Origin: Sphingobium sp. SYK-6
GTDB lineage: Bacteria; Pseudomonadota; Alphaproteobacteria; Sphingomonadales; Sphingomonadaceae
Assembly (NCBI RefSeq): GCF_000283515.1
Contig: NC_015976.1
Coordinates: 744,001-808,000, forward strand
Direction: 5' to 3'
Length of the DNA: 64,000 bases
Part shown: piece after piece, positions 9,213 to 17,060 of the stretch
Layout of the letters: each line of letters begins with the position of its first letter
Position numbering within the stretch: position 1 is the stretch's first letter
Position numbers and translations under genes: made by a program
The notes under the pieces: model-generated
What the model was told of the DNA's origin: nothing
The model's database searches: none
What the model saw: only the letters and a program-made list of their open reading frames with translations

Positions 9213-10634
9213 CTAAAGCGGGCCGAGCCTTGGGGGCGGGGTGCGGAGCTGGCGCAGCAGCCGGGTGACTTCCGCGTCGTGCCGCCATTTCGCTTCCATC
9301 CGGCGTGTGACGCTGTGGGAATACCAGCGCTCGCCGAGCAGCACCGCCTCGTGCAGGAGGTCGAGCATCTCCGTCCGGTCGCCGACGGCCGAGGCATAGA
9401 AAGCGGGGACTTCCCGGATGCGGCGCGTGCCGAGCGCGATCTCGCGGCGGGCATCCTCGATGAGGACGCGGTGCGCGGTGGCGGGATCCTGTTCCACCGC
9501 CGCGTCGAGCCGGGCGGAGAGGGCGAGTAGATCGGGCTCGCGGCGCAGGGCGGCAAGTTCGCGATAGGCCTGCGCGGCGCCGGCCATGTCACCAAGCCCG
9601 ATATGCACCCAGCTCAGGCAATTGCGGATCGTGGGATCGGCAGGATGCTGCGCCCGCAGCGCCTCCAGAAGCTGCAGCGCGCGCTGATCCCGCCCCGCCT
9701 GCCACTGGGCGCAGGCATGCTCGATCGCGATCGGCACGGAGCCGGGCGAAAGCAGCCGCGCCTGCGCATAATGGCGCTCGGCGGCCTGATCCTGCCCCAG
9801 ATCGGCAAGGATGTTGGCGAACCAGAAATGCGTCTGCCCGTCCCGGTCGTCCAGGGCCAGTGCGCGCTGGAAAGCGCTGACCGCGCCGGCCGGATCATTG
9901 TCCCACCAGTAATCGATGAAGCCGAGCGCGCGGTGGGCGCTGGGCAGCCCGGGATCGAGGCTGATCGCCTTCTGCGCCGCGATGCGCGCCGCCCCATAGG
10001 CCCGCGCGTCCGTGACGGCGCCATATTCGCGCCGGATGAGCCATGCCTCGGCAAGGCCGGCACGCGCGGGCGCGAAGCCGGGCTCGGCGCGGATGACTTT
10101 CTCATAGAGCTGGATCGCCCGGTCGAGATCGGCGGGGGTCCGCCGCGCCCAGGCATCGCGCGCCGCGATGAAGTCCGCACTGGCTTGCGCGCCCTGCGGA
10201 AAGGCGGAACGAGGCGCCTCCGCGCCGCCGCCCATGGCGAAGAGCGAGGCGGCGCCGATGACGCAAAGCGCCACGCCGACGCCGAGCACCCGCCGGCCGG
10301 GGCCAAGTGCGCGGAGCCGGGCGAGGATCCGCGCCGGCAGACGCGGCTTTTCAGGGGAGAGCGAACCGGTAGACTCCGGTCGCGGTGGAACGGGTGCCGG
10401 AACGAGCGGGATGGCAGGGGCTGCAGCCTCGTCGGCGGTGGTGTCGTTACCGAAGTTGCGCGTTGCCCAGTCCCGCAATTCATTCTCGAAGGCGAAAACC
10501 GAGCGCTGCTTGCCGCCGGGAATGACATGAACGGGAAGACCCCGCTCCCGCGCCCAGCGCGCGACCGTGTTCCGGTCCCGACTGAAATAGGCGGCAATCG
10601 CTTTCCAACCGACAAGCTTCTTGTGTGTCGACAT
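9213..10634 (-). CDS. HTH / single-membrane-span / TPR regulator-like protein
   Basis: The 473-residue product has three parts. Residues about 6-45 (VGWKAIAAYFSRDRNTVARWARERG) look like a MerR/excisionase-type helix-turn-helix. A single hydrophobic span follows at about 117-133 (VLGVGVALCVIGAASLF). The C-terminal two thirds are TPR repeats (for example FQRALALDDRDGQTHFWFANILADLGQ). The order DNA-binding, membrane, sensor-like periplasmic repeats resembles ToxR/CadC-style one-component regulators. I chose the ATG at 10634; a GTG at 10658 is possible. It is divergent from the PEP-CTERM gene, with an operator-rich gap, so it may regulate that gene or itself. No function is proven. Confidence 0.75.
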   Translation of the reverse strand: MSTHKKLVGWKAIAAYFSRDRNTVARWARERGLPVHVIPGGKQRSVFAFENELRDWATRNFGNDTTADEAAAPAIPLVPAPVPPRPESTGSLSPEKPRLPARILARLRALGPGRRVLGVGVALCVIGAASLFAMGGGAEAPRSAFPQGAQASADFIAARDAWARRTPADLDRAIQLYEKVIRAEPGFAPARAGLAEAWLIRREYGAVTDARAYGAARIAAQKAISLDPGLPSAHRALGFIDYWWDNDPAGAVSAFQRALALDDRDGQTHFWFANILADLGQDQAAERHYAQARLLSPGSVPIAIEHACAQWQAGRDQRALQLLEALRAQHPADPTIRNCLSWVHIGLGDMAGAAQAYRELAALRREPDLLALSARLDAAVEQDPATAHRVLIEDARREIALGTRRIREVPAFYASAVGDRTEMLDLLHEAVLLGERWYSHSVTRRMEAKWRHDAEVTRLLRQLRTPPPRLGPL

Positions 10635-11019
10635 TCTTCTGGTCTGGTTCCCCGCCACCCGTCAGCGCAGCTCTATCATCGGCCTCGTTAATATCGAGAG
10701 TCAATCGATCGTATACTGCGCAGATATCCTGTGGAGCGCTGGGTCTCCTGATAATATTATTACGCGCCCGGCGTTGGGAGATGACACCCCTATAGCCGCG
10801 CGGCGCCGGTAACGTACCGTTCTGGCACGATTTCCTGAAATCCTGGTAAACGCTGGCAGCGCAGCGAGCACTGCGGCGCCGCAAGTGCGCAATATTGCGC
10901 GCTTTGCAGCAATTTGCAGCACGCGCCGCATCGCCCGGCCATGCCAGAGATTGCTCAGCGCCGCTCCGTGGTCCCGGCCGTTGCGCCGAGCCCGTTGCGG
11001 CCGAATGTGGGAGATTGTG
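10635..11019. promoter_or_regulatory. Divergent control region with palindrome and direct repeats
   Basis: This 385-bp gap separates the HTH-TPR gene from the PEP-CTERM gene. It holds a perfect 14-bp palindrome GCGCAATATTGCGC at 10887-10900 and, just after it, a direct repeat TTTGCAGCA at 10903-10911 and 10913-10921 (10-bp period). An AT-rich stretch around 10735-10765 could hold the promoter of the minus-strand gene. I see no open frame here that looks coding. Confidence 0.45.
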
Positions 11020-11778
11020 ATGACGAAATATCTGGCCGCCATGGCCATCATGCTGGCGACGCCCGGCATCGCGAGCGCCAGCCAGATCGTGCTCAGCGCG
11101 AGCAACATCGTAGGCGTCAGCAGTGCCTATAACCAGGGCGCCGGCGATAATGGCCCGGCCTTCGTGGCGAATGGTGCGCGGGTGACCGGTGTCTACGGCG
11201 CCGGCAATCTGTTCAACGCCCAGATCGGCCAGCCCGCGGTGGAGAACTTCACCGACGGAAGCTACTTCCTCACCGGCGACGGCGTTTCCTCTCCGACGGT
11301 GAGCAATCCGTTCGTGGCGGTCGACCTCGGCGCGGCCTATACGCTTTCCGGCTTCGAGCTGTTCAATACCAGCAATGGGCATGTCCAGGATCGCGGCACG
11401 GCGACCTTCGCGATCTTCGGCTCGAATGTCCTGATCGACGACGGCGCGAACGGTTCCAGGATCGGCGGCGCTCCGACCCTGCTCGCGGTGGGATCGCTGA
11501 TGGTCCACACCCATGGCGTCGCGCCGCTTGCGCAATCGTTCAGCGCGCTGTCGGACGAGAGCTTCCGCTACATCCAGTTCATGCCGCTGACCGGCGGCGC
11601 GCACAATCTCTACCAGCCCTTTGCCATGGGGCTCAACGAGCTGAAGGTCTTTGGCAGCGACCAGAATGCCGGACCCGGTGCGGTGCCGGAACCGGCGACC
11701 TGGGCCATGATGATCGGCGGTTTTGCGATGGCCGGCGCGACGTTGCGCCGCCGCAGGATGGCCCTGCGTTTCACCTGA
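11020..11778 (+). CDS. PEPxxWA-CTERM sorting domain protein
   Basis: A 252-residue exported protein. It starts with a signal peptide (MTKYLAAMAIMLATPGIASA) and ends with VPEPATWAMMIGGFAMAGATLRRRR: a PEP motif, a hydrophobic span and a basic tail. This is the sphingomonad version of the PEP-CTERM signal handled by exosortase/PEP-CTERM systems, and such proteins are usually surface or biofilm-matrix components. The central part is beta-rich and may be a discoidin-like sugar-binding fold (FVAVDLGAAYTLSGFELFN), which I infer only weakly. A GGGAG ribosome binding site lies seven bases before the ATG at 11020. A strong terminator follows. Confidence 0.88.
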   Translation: MTKYLAAMAIMLATPGIASASQIVLSASNIVGVSSAYNQGAGDNGPAFVANGARVTGVYGAGNLFNAQIGQPAVENFTDGSYFLTGDGVSSPTVSNPFVAVDLGAAYTLSGFELFNTSNGHVQDRGTATFAIFGSNVLIDDGANGSRIGGAPTLLAVGSLMVHTHGVAPLAQSFSALSDESFRYIQFMPLTGGAHNLYQPFAMGLNELKVFGSDQNAGPGAVPEPATWAMMIGGFAMAGATLRRRRMALRFT

Positions 11779-11807
11779 TTGACGAGGCGACCCGAGGAGC
11801 ACTGGAC

Positions 11808-11840
11808 ACGCCCCGGCCGGCAACGGTCGGGGCGTATTTT
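11808..11840 (+). terminator. Rho-independent terminator with GNRA tetraloop
   Basis: A 12-bp stem (11808-11819 with 11824-11835, one G-T wobble) is closed by a GCAA loop and followed by ATTTT at 11836-11840. It sits 30 bp after the PEP-CTERM gene and faces the convergent GST gene. This is the clearest intrinsic terminator in the window. Confidence 0.85.
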
Positions 11841-11868
11841 CGTAGCTCGGGCGGCAGCGCCGCGCCGA

Positions 11869-12615
11869 TCAGCCCTCTGCCCGCGCGAAGCTGGTGTGAT
11901 TGGGCATGGCGAGCGCGGCCGCCACGCCGGGGCGGGCCTTCATGCGCTCCAGCCACGCCATGGCATGCGGCGTGCGCTCGGCATTCCAGAGATGGCCATG
12001 GCTGCGCGGCATGGAGATGGCCATGGCGAACACGGCGATGTCCGCAAGGGTGAAGCGATCCGCCACCAGCCAGTTATGGCCGGTGAGCGCCTGCTCCACC
12101 CGGTCGGTCACTTCGGCGAGATTGTGCCGCCAGCTCTCCAGCTCGCGCTCGGTGAAGCCGCCGCTCGCCGCCAGCGCCCATTTGTCGCGCTTCTCCTTCA
12201 GGGGGATGCGGGCGAGCCGTTCCTCGAACGCGCCCTCGGGCATGGCGCCGGCAAGCCCGGGAATGACCGCATGCCAGGCCAGGAAGGAGAGGGAGGGGCG
12301 GAACACCTCGTCGACATATTTGGTCCAGATGCGCATGAGGCCCTGATCGTAGGGATCGGCCGGCTTGAGCGGCGGGCCGGGAAAGGCATCATCGATATAT
12401 TCGTTGATGACGGTGGATTCGACAAGAACGCGCCCGTCATGCACAAGTGTCGGCACCTGTCCGGCAGGATTTATCCTGAGATATTCCGGATCATGCTGCT
12501 CGAATTTCGTCAGGTTTATGTAATGGCTGGTGAAGGGCACGCCCTTCTCGTGAATGGCCTGAAGGACCTTGAGGCTGTTAGACCCCGGTTCGCCATGATA
12601 AAGATCGACAGCCAT
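11869..12615 (-). CDS. Glutathione S-transferase, LigF-like (beta-etherase group)
   Basis: A 248-residue GST with an N-terminal thioredoxin-like domain and an alpha-helical C-terminal domain. Compared from memory with LigF of Sphingobium SYK-6 it shares GxNSLK at the active-site Ser (S14), KFEQH, INPxGQVPxLxHDG, ESTVIxEY, LxPADP and a WTKxVDE block. LigF cleaves the beta-aryl ether of a lignin dimer ketone using glutathione. Overall identity looks moderate, so the exact substrate is open. It is divergent from a LigD-like SDR that would make the ketone substrate. The ATG at 12615 matches the family N terminus. Confidence 0.85.
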   Translation of the reverse strand: MAVDLYHGEPGSNSLKVLQAIHEKGVPFTSHYINLTKFEQHDPEYLRINPAGQVPTLVHDGRVLVESTVINEYIDDAFPGPPLKPADPYDQGLMRIWTKYVDEVFRPSLSFLAWHAVIPGLAGAMPEGAFEERLARIPLKEKRDKWALAASGGFTERELESWRHNLAEVTDRVEQALTGHNWLVADRFTLADIAVFAMAISMPRSHGHLWNAERTPHAMAWLERMKARPGVAAALAMPNHTSFARAEG

Positions 12616-12699
12616 CGATTAATTTCCTTTTTGCGTTGACTTTTCACTTTCCCGGTCATGAGAAATGCGGGTGAGCGACGAGTGTCGACAGGAGGGATG

Positions 12700-13554
12700 A
12701 TGGAAAGCGTTTCCGGTGCGATGAGCTTCGTGACGGGCGGCGGCAGCGGGATTGGCCTCGGCATCGCGCGGGCGCTGGCGGCGCAGGGCGCGCGGGTGGC
12801 GATCTGCGATCTGCGGGAGGACCATCTGGCGCAGGCGCGCGATGTCGCGGCGCGGGAAGGCTGGGCCGACCGCTTCGCTGCCTTCCGCCTCGACGTGACG
12901 GACCGGCCGGGCTTCGCCGCCGCGCTGGACGAGGCCGAGGCGCGGCTCGGGCCGCTGCGCATCCTCGTCAACAATGCCGGCGTGGGCATCGCGGGGCCCG
13001 TCGACGAAGCCACGCATGAGGACTGGGACTGGGGCGTGGGCGTCAATCTCATCGGCGTGGCGAACGGGCTCGTCGCAGGGCTGCCGCGCATCAAGGCGCA
13101 CGGAAAAGGGGGCCATGTCGTCAATGTCGCGTCCGAAGGCGCGGTGATGAGCGCCCGGCTCACGCGGGGCATCTACGCGCCGACCAAGGCGGCAGTGATC
13201 TCGCTCACCGAGCATCTGCGGCTGGAGCTGGAAGCCAAGGGCCTCGCCATCGGCGCCAGCGTGGTCTGCCCCGGGCCGGTCGCCACCAACATCGCGCAGA
13301 CGGAAGAGAACCGCCCGGCCGCTTTCCGCGTGGAAAGCCCGTTCCGCGCAAGAGGCGAGCCGCACGGTGCGCTGCCCGCCGACACCGGCGGCGCGCCTTT
13401 CTGGCTCGATCCGCTGGACGTGGGGCACATGACGCTCCACGCCATCCGCGCGAACAAGCTCTATGTCATCACCCATCCGCAGTTCATCGACTCCGTGAAA
13501 GCGCGCCACGCCGCCATCGAGGCCGCGATGGCGCCGGATTATCTGCCGCGCTGA
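12700..13554 (+). CDS. SDR dehydrogenase, LigD/LigL-like (C-alpha dehydrogenase type)
   Basis: A 284-residue SDR. The TGGGSGIG cofactor loop lies at 12-19, NNAGVG near 90, and Ser (NVASEGAV) and YxxxK (YAPTK) form the catalytic set. The segment EDWDWGVGVNLIGVANG, the TNIAQTEENRPA stretch and the extended C terminus resemble the lignin C-alpha dehydrogenases LigD/LigL more than general SDRs; this is a comparison from memory. Such enzymes oxidise the benzylic alcohol of beta-aryl ethers with NAD. GGAGGG at 12691-12696 precedes two ATGs; I prefer 12700 for spacing, with 12697 as the alternative. Confidence 0.83.
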   Translation: MESVSGAMSFVTGGGSGIGLGIARALAAQGARVAICDLREDHLAQARDVAAREGWADRFAAFRLDVTDRPGFAAALDEAEARLGPLRILVNNAGVGIAGPVDEATHEDWDWGVGVNLIGVANGLVAGLPRIKAHGKGGHVVNVASEGAVMSARLTRGIYAPTKAAVISLTEHLRLELEAKGLAIGASVVCPGPVATNIAQTEENRPAAFRVESPFRARGEPHGALPADTGGAPFWLDPLDVGHMTLHAIRANKLYVITHPQFIDSVKARHAAIEAAMAPDYLPR

Positions 13555-13580
13555 GAGAGGCCCGCGCGGCGGCATCGACC

Positions 13581-14492
13581 TCAGGCCTGCGCGCTTTCCT
13601 GCCGGCGGCGATACTCATAGGCATCGATTTCCTCGCCGCTCTCGTTGATCGTGGCGCGGCGCATGTCGCGGCGATATTTGTCGGTTTCCAGCGGCGTTGC
13701 GGCGTGCAGCGCAAAGCGATTGTCCCAGATCACGATGTCGCCGAGCCGCCAGTGGTGGCGATGGACGTAGCGGGGCTGCGTCACATGATCGTAGAGTTCC
13801 TCGACGAAGCGATGGCCTTCCTCCGGGTCCATGCCGACCACGCCGACGCAATGGCCGCCGACGAACAGCGCTTTGCGCCCGAGCGGCGCCTCGCGCACCA
13901 GCGGATGATGGACCGGCGGCATGGGCATCGCCGCCCGCATCTCCTCGGTGACTTCGAGTCCCGCATATTTGCGGCCGAGCCAGAAATCATGAATGCCGGT
14001 CATGCCCTCGACCCGGGCCTTCATTTCCGGCGGCAGATCGTCATAGGCCGCGCGCAGGTCCACGAACAGCGTGTCGCCGCCGACTTCCGGCGGGGGGCAT
14101 TCGACACCGCGCAGCATCGACCATTTGGACGGCAGCGGATTGAAGGAACTGTCCGCATGGAAGCGCTCGGCGCCCTTGGCGACATTCTGGTTGGCCGGGG
14201 TGAGGGGCTTGATATTGCCCTCCAGATCGAGATTGCCCGCGAAGAACAGCTCGGGCGCCATGCGGCCCGCGGGGCGGGTGCCATAGCCGGGCGGCAATTC
14301 GAGTGGGCCGAAGAGGCGCGCGAAGCGGATATGCTGCTCATCGGTGATCGGCCCCTGCCGCACGACGCAGACGGCGTGGCGGTCCATCGCATCCTGAACG
14401 GTATTGCGCAGGTCCTCGCTGGGTTCGGCGGTGAGGTCCGCTCCGACGATCTCGCCGAAGAAGAGAGGGTGCAATTGATTGACGACGATCAT
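13581..14492 (-). CDS. TauD/TfdA-family 2-oxoglutarate dioxygenase
   Basis: An Fe(II)/2-oxoglutarate dioxygenase of 303 residues. The metal-binding facial triad is visible as H112-x-D114 (RFHADSSF) and distal H263, followed by Arg residues in KYRRDMRR that bind 2-oxoglutarate. That C-terminal block resembles TfdA-type enzymes, which cleave aryloxyalkanoate ethers by hydroxylation; taurine or sulfonate cleavage is the other family activity. It is cytoplasmic and divergent from a MarR regulator, whose probable operator overlaps its promoter. It converges with the LigD-like gene 26 bp away. An ether or sulfonate substrate is an inference. Confidence 0.88.
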   Translation of the reverse strand: MIVVNQLHPLFFGEIVGADLTAEPSEDLRNTVQDAMDRHAVCVVRQGPITDEQHIRFARLFGPLELPPGYGTRPAGRMAPELFFAGNLDLEGNIKPLTPANQNVAKGAERFHADSSFNPLPSKWSMLRGVECPPPEVGGDTLFVDLRAAYDDLPPEMKARVEGMTGIHDFWLGRKYAGLEVTEEMRAAMPMPPVHHPLVREAPLGRKALFVGGHCVGVVGMDPEEGHRFVEELYDHVTQPRYVHRHHWRLGDIVIWDNRFALHAATPLETDKYRRDMRRATINESGEEIDAYEYRRRQESAQA

Positions 14493-14614
14493 GTCCGGCG
14501 GTCCTCTCTCCTGCGCGCGTCCTGCGTCGCCCGCTTAGGGACGGGACTCGCGCATGCGCCGCTATTGACTTTTTCCGGACACATCTGTGAACCGGCTCAA
14601 GTGCGCAAGTCAAG

Positions 14615-14635
14615 ATGGTTGTGAAACTCAACCAT
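14615..14635. promoter_or_regulatory. Inverted repeat, probable MarR operator
   Basis: ATGGTTG (14615-14621) and CAACCAT (14629-14635) form perfect 7-bp arms around seven bases. It lies between the divergent dioxygenase and MarR genes. On the minus strand a TTGACT element just downstream could be the dioxygenase -35, so binding here would block that promoter. Confidence 0.5.
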
Positions 14636-14700
14636 TGAATGGGCGCATGGTCAGTTTTGCAGCAACGCGCCGCCGTCGCGCGCCAACAGGGACCAATGCC

Positions 14701-15210
14701 ATGACCGAGCCGCTTCAGGACCAGTCCGGTGCAGCCGAGACCCGCGCGCCGGATGCGGGCATCGGGCCGGGCATGAATCGCGGCATGCTGGGCGAAAGCA
14801 TCGGCCCGACGATCCGGCTGCTGCGCAACATGCTCACCACGCGCATCGTGGCCGCTTTCGAGCCGTTTGGCCTGCGCTCGGGCACCTTCTCCACCATGGC
14901 GCTGATCGCCGCCAATCCGGGCTGCTCGCAAACCGAGATCGCGCGCGAGATCGGGACGGACAAATCCATCGTGGTCGCGATCGTCGACGATCTGGAAAAG
15001 CGCGGCCTTGCCGAGCGGCAGCGCTCCACGCAGGACAGGCGCCGCAATGCGCTGCGGCTGACCGGGGCGGGCGAAGCCGTGATGGCGGACCTTGCCGCGC
15101 TGGGCCGGCAGATCGAGCAGCCGATCCGCGCCGCGCTGTCCGAAGCGGAAGTGACGCAGCTCATCACGCTCAGCCGCCGCGCGGTCGACGCGCTGATGGC
15201 GGACGGCTGA
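14701..15210 (+). CDS. MarR family transcriptional regulator
   Basis: A 169-residue winged-helix regulator. SQTEIAREIGTDKSIVVAIVDDLEKRGLAER is the recognition region, and RSTQDRRRNALRLTGAG the wing, as in MarR/SlyA proteins. These repressors usually respond to phenolic or aromatic ligands, which fits the neighbours. I use the ATG at 14701; upstream in-frame starts would add an Arg-rich stretch unlike the family. It is divergent from the dioxygenase and upstream of the aldehyde dehydrogenase, so it may control both. Confidence 0.87.
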   Translation: MTEPLQDQSGAAETRAPDAGIGPGMNRGMLGESIGPTIRLLRNMLTTRIVAAFEPFGLRSGTFSTMALIAANPGCSQTEIAREIGTDKSIVVAIVDDLEKRGLAERQRSTQDRRRNALRLTGAGEAVMADLAALGRQIEQPIRAALSEAEVTQLITLSRRAVDALMADG

Positions 15211-15288
15211 ACCCGGGCGGCCCGTCGGGAGGCGGCCCCACGCAACACGCCAGACAAAGTCAACAAATCGTCGCGGCCGGCGATGTTT

Positions 15289-15336
15289 GCACTTGCGCCG
15301 CGCAAGTGCCGATGATTAGCATTCGACCCATCGAAT
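15289..15336. promoter_or_regulatory. Paired inverted repeats upstream of the aldehyde dehydrogenase
   Basis: GCACTTGC (15289-15296) and GCAAGTGC (15302-15309) flank five bases. A second inverted repeat follows: ATTCGA (15321-15326) and TCGAAT (15331-15336). They occupy the 197-bp gap between the MarR gene and the aldehyde dehydrogenase, where an operator is expected. No clear -35/-10 pair is seen. Confidence 0.35.
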
Positions 15337-15407
15337 CCCATGCCTGAAGCGACATGGGACCATGGCTGTCCGCCAACAAGGCGGTGGCCGCATGCAGGAG
15401 AGAGAGC

Positions 15408-16892
15408 GTGGCCCAGCCAGGACTGAACCCCGAAGGCGTCTTCGTGAAGCATCCCGACAAGCTGTGGATCGGCGGGGAATGGCGCGCGGCGCATTCCGGC
15501 CGCATGATCGAGCTGGTCTCCCCCAACAGCGAGCAGGTGGTCGGCGCCGTGGCCGAAGCTGATGACGCGGACATGGATGCCGCCGTCGCCGCCGCGCGCG
15601 ACGCCTTCGACCGGGGGCCGTGGCCCCGGATGAGCGTCGCCGAGCGCAATGCCGTCATGGAGAAGATCGCCGCGCATCTGCGGAGCCGCGAGCCGGAGCT
15701 GGCCCGCGCCTGGACTGCCCAGATGGGTGGCCTCGCCACTTTCGCGCCCGGCATGGCCGCCACGGGCACTGTCCAGTTCGACAATATCCGGAAGGTTGGC
15801 GCCAGCTTCGACTATATCCAGCAGCGCGAGACGCAGGCGGCCGCGGCCGCCTATCTCGCTTATGAGCCGGTCGGTGTTGTCGCCGCCATCGCGCCGTGGA
15901 ACGCGCCTTATGCGCTCATGGCGTCCAAGCTCGCCAATGCGCTCATCACCGGCTGCACGGTCATCATGAAGCCCTCGCCCGAGACGCCGCTCGAAGCCTA
16001 TATCATCGCGGAAGCCTGCGACGCGGCGGGCGTGCCGGCGGGTGTCGTCAATCTCGTCTGCGGCCATCGCGAGGCAAGCGACCATCTGGTCTGCAATCCC
16101 GGCGTGGACAAGGTGAGCTTCACCGGCTCCACGCTCGCGGGCCGGCGCATCGCCAGCGTCTGCGGCGAACGCATCGCGCGCTGCACGCTGGAGCTGGGCG
16201 GCAAGTCCGCCGCGATCGTGCGGGACGACTTCAGTGCCGAGGAAACCGCGAAGCTGATGACCAACACCATCACGCTGCTTTCCGGTCAGGTCTGCGCGAT
16301 GCTCAGCCGCCTCATCGTGCCGCGCGGCCGGCAGGACGAGATCGCCGACGCCATCGCCGCCGAGATGCGCAACGTGAAGATCGGCTATTCCGACGATCCC
16401 GCGACGCAGCTTGGGCCCCTCGCCATGAAGCGGCAGCTCGAGCGCGTCGAAAGCTATATCGAGGAAGGCAGGAAGACGGCCGATCTGGTGACGGGCGGCA
16501 ACCGGCCCACGCATCTCAACCAGGGCTATTTCATCGAGCCGACGCTGTTCAAGAATGTCGACAACAAGTCGCGCATTGCCCAGGAGGAGATCTTCGGGCC
16601 GGTGCTCAGCATCATCCCCGTGGAGGACGAGGAGGAAGCGATCGCGGTGGCGAACGACAGCGTCTACGGCCTCTCCGGCTCGGTGCTGACCAAGGACCCG
16701 CAAGCCGCCTTCGACATCGCCCGGCGCGTGCGCACCGGCGGCATCGGCCAGAACGGCCTCAAGGTGGACTGGAACCTGCCCTTCGGCGGCTACAAGCAAT
16801 CCGGCATCGGCCGCGAGGGCGGCGTCGACGGGCTGATGGCCTATCTCGAGATCAAGGCCATGTATGTCGACGCGCCGGTGCGCGCGGCCTGA
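15408..16892 (+). CDS. NAD(P)-dependent aldehyde dehydrogenase
   Basis: An ALDH-superfamily enzyme of 494 residues, oxidising an aldehyde to its acid. The general base is E262 in LELGGKS and the nucleophile is C296 in SGQVCAMLS; IAPWNAPY and the C-terminal PFGGYKQSGIGREGG are standard. I place the start at the GTG at 15408 because AGGAG lies seven bases upstream; an ATG at 15354 is possible but has no ribosome binding site. The PQQ alcohol dehydrogenase follows after 168 bp on the same strand, so the two could work in series on an alcohol. It is probably cytoplasmic. Confidence 0.9.
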   Translation: MAQPGLNPEGVFVKHPDKLWIGGEWRAAHSGRMIELVSPNSEQVVGAVAEADDADMDAAVAAARDAFDRGPWPRMSVAERNAVMEKIAAHLRSREPELARAWTAQMGGLATFAPGMAATGTVQFDNIRKVGASFDYIQQRETQAAAAAYLAYEPVGVVAAIAPWNAPYALMASKLANALITGCTVIMKPSPETPLEAYIIAEACDAAGVPAGVVNLVCGHREASDHLVCNPGVDKVSFTGSTLAGRRIASVCGERIARCTLELGGKSAAIVRDDFSAEETAKLMTNTITLLSGQVCAMLSRLIVPRGRQDEIADAIAAEMRNVKIGYSDDPATQLGPLAMKRQLERVESYIEEGRKTADLVTGGNRPTHLNQGYFIEPTLFKNVDNKSRIAQEEIFGPVLSIIPVEDEEEAIAVANDSVYGLSGSVLTKDPQAAFDIARRVRTGGIGQNGLKVDWNLPFGGYKQSGIGREGGVDGLMAYLEIKAMYVDAPVRAA

Positions 16893-17060
16893 CCGGATGA
16901 CACACGCAGCGCCTCCCGGGGCGTTGCAAGGCTGGCTCGCGGCCCCGGTGCCGTGAGCTGCACGCCCTGCCGTTCGCGACCGGGAAAGCCCGGCGAGGCA
17001 GGGCACGATCGTCGAGCCGATAGCGAAGAATGCGCCTGCAGGCGCGGATCGGGGGAGGGG

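Noticed and set aside
10830-10850. Sigma-54 promoter (TGGCAC at 10831)
   Set aside because: The GC of the -12 element (TTGC) is missing at the required spacing.
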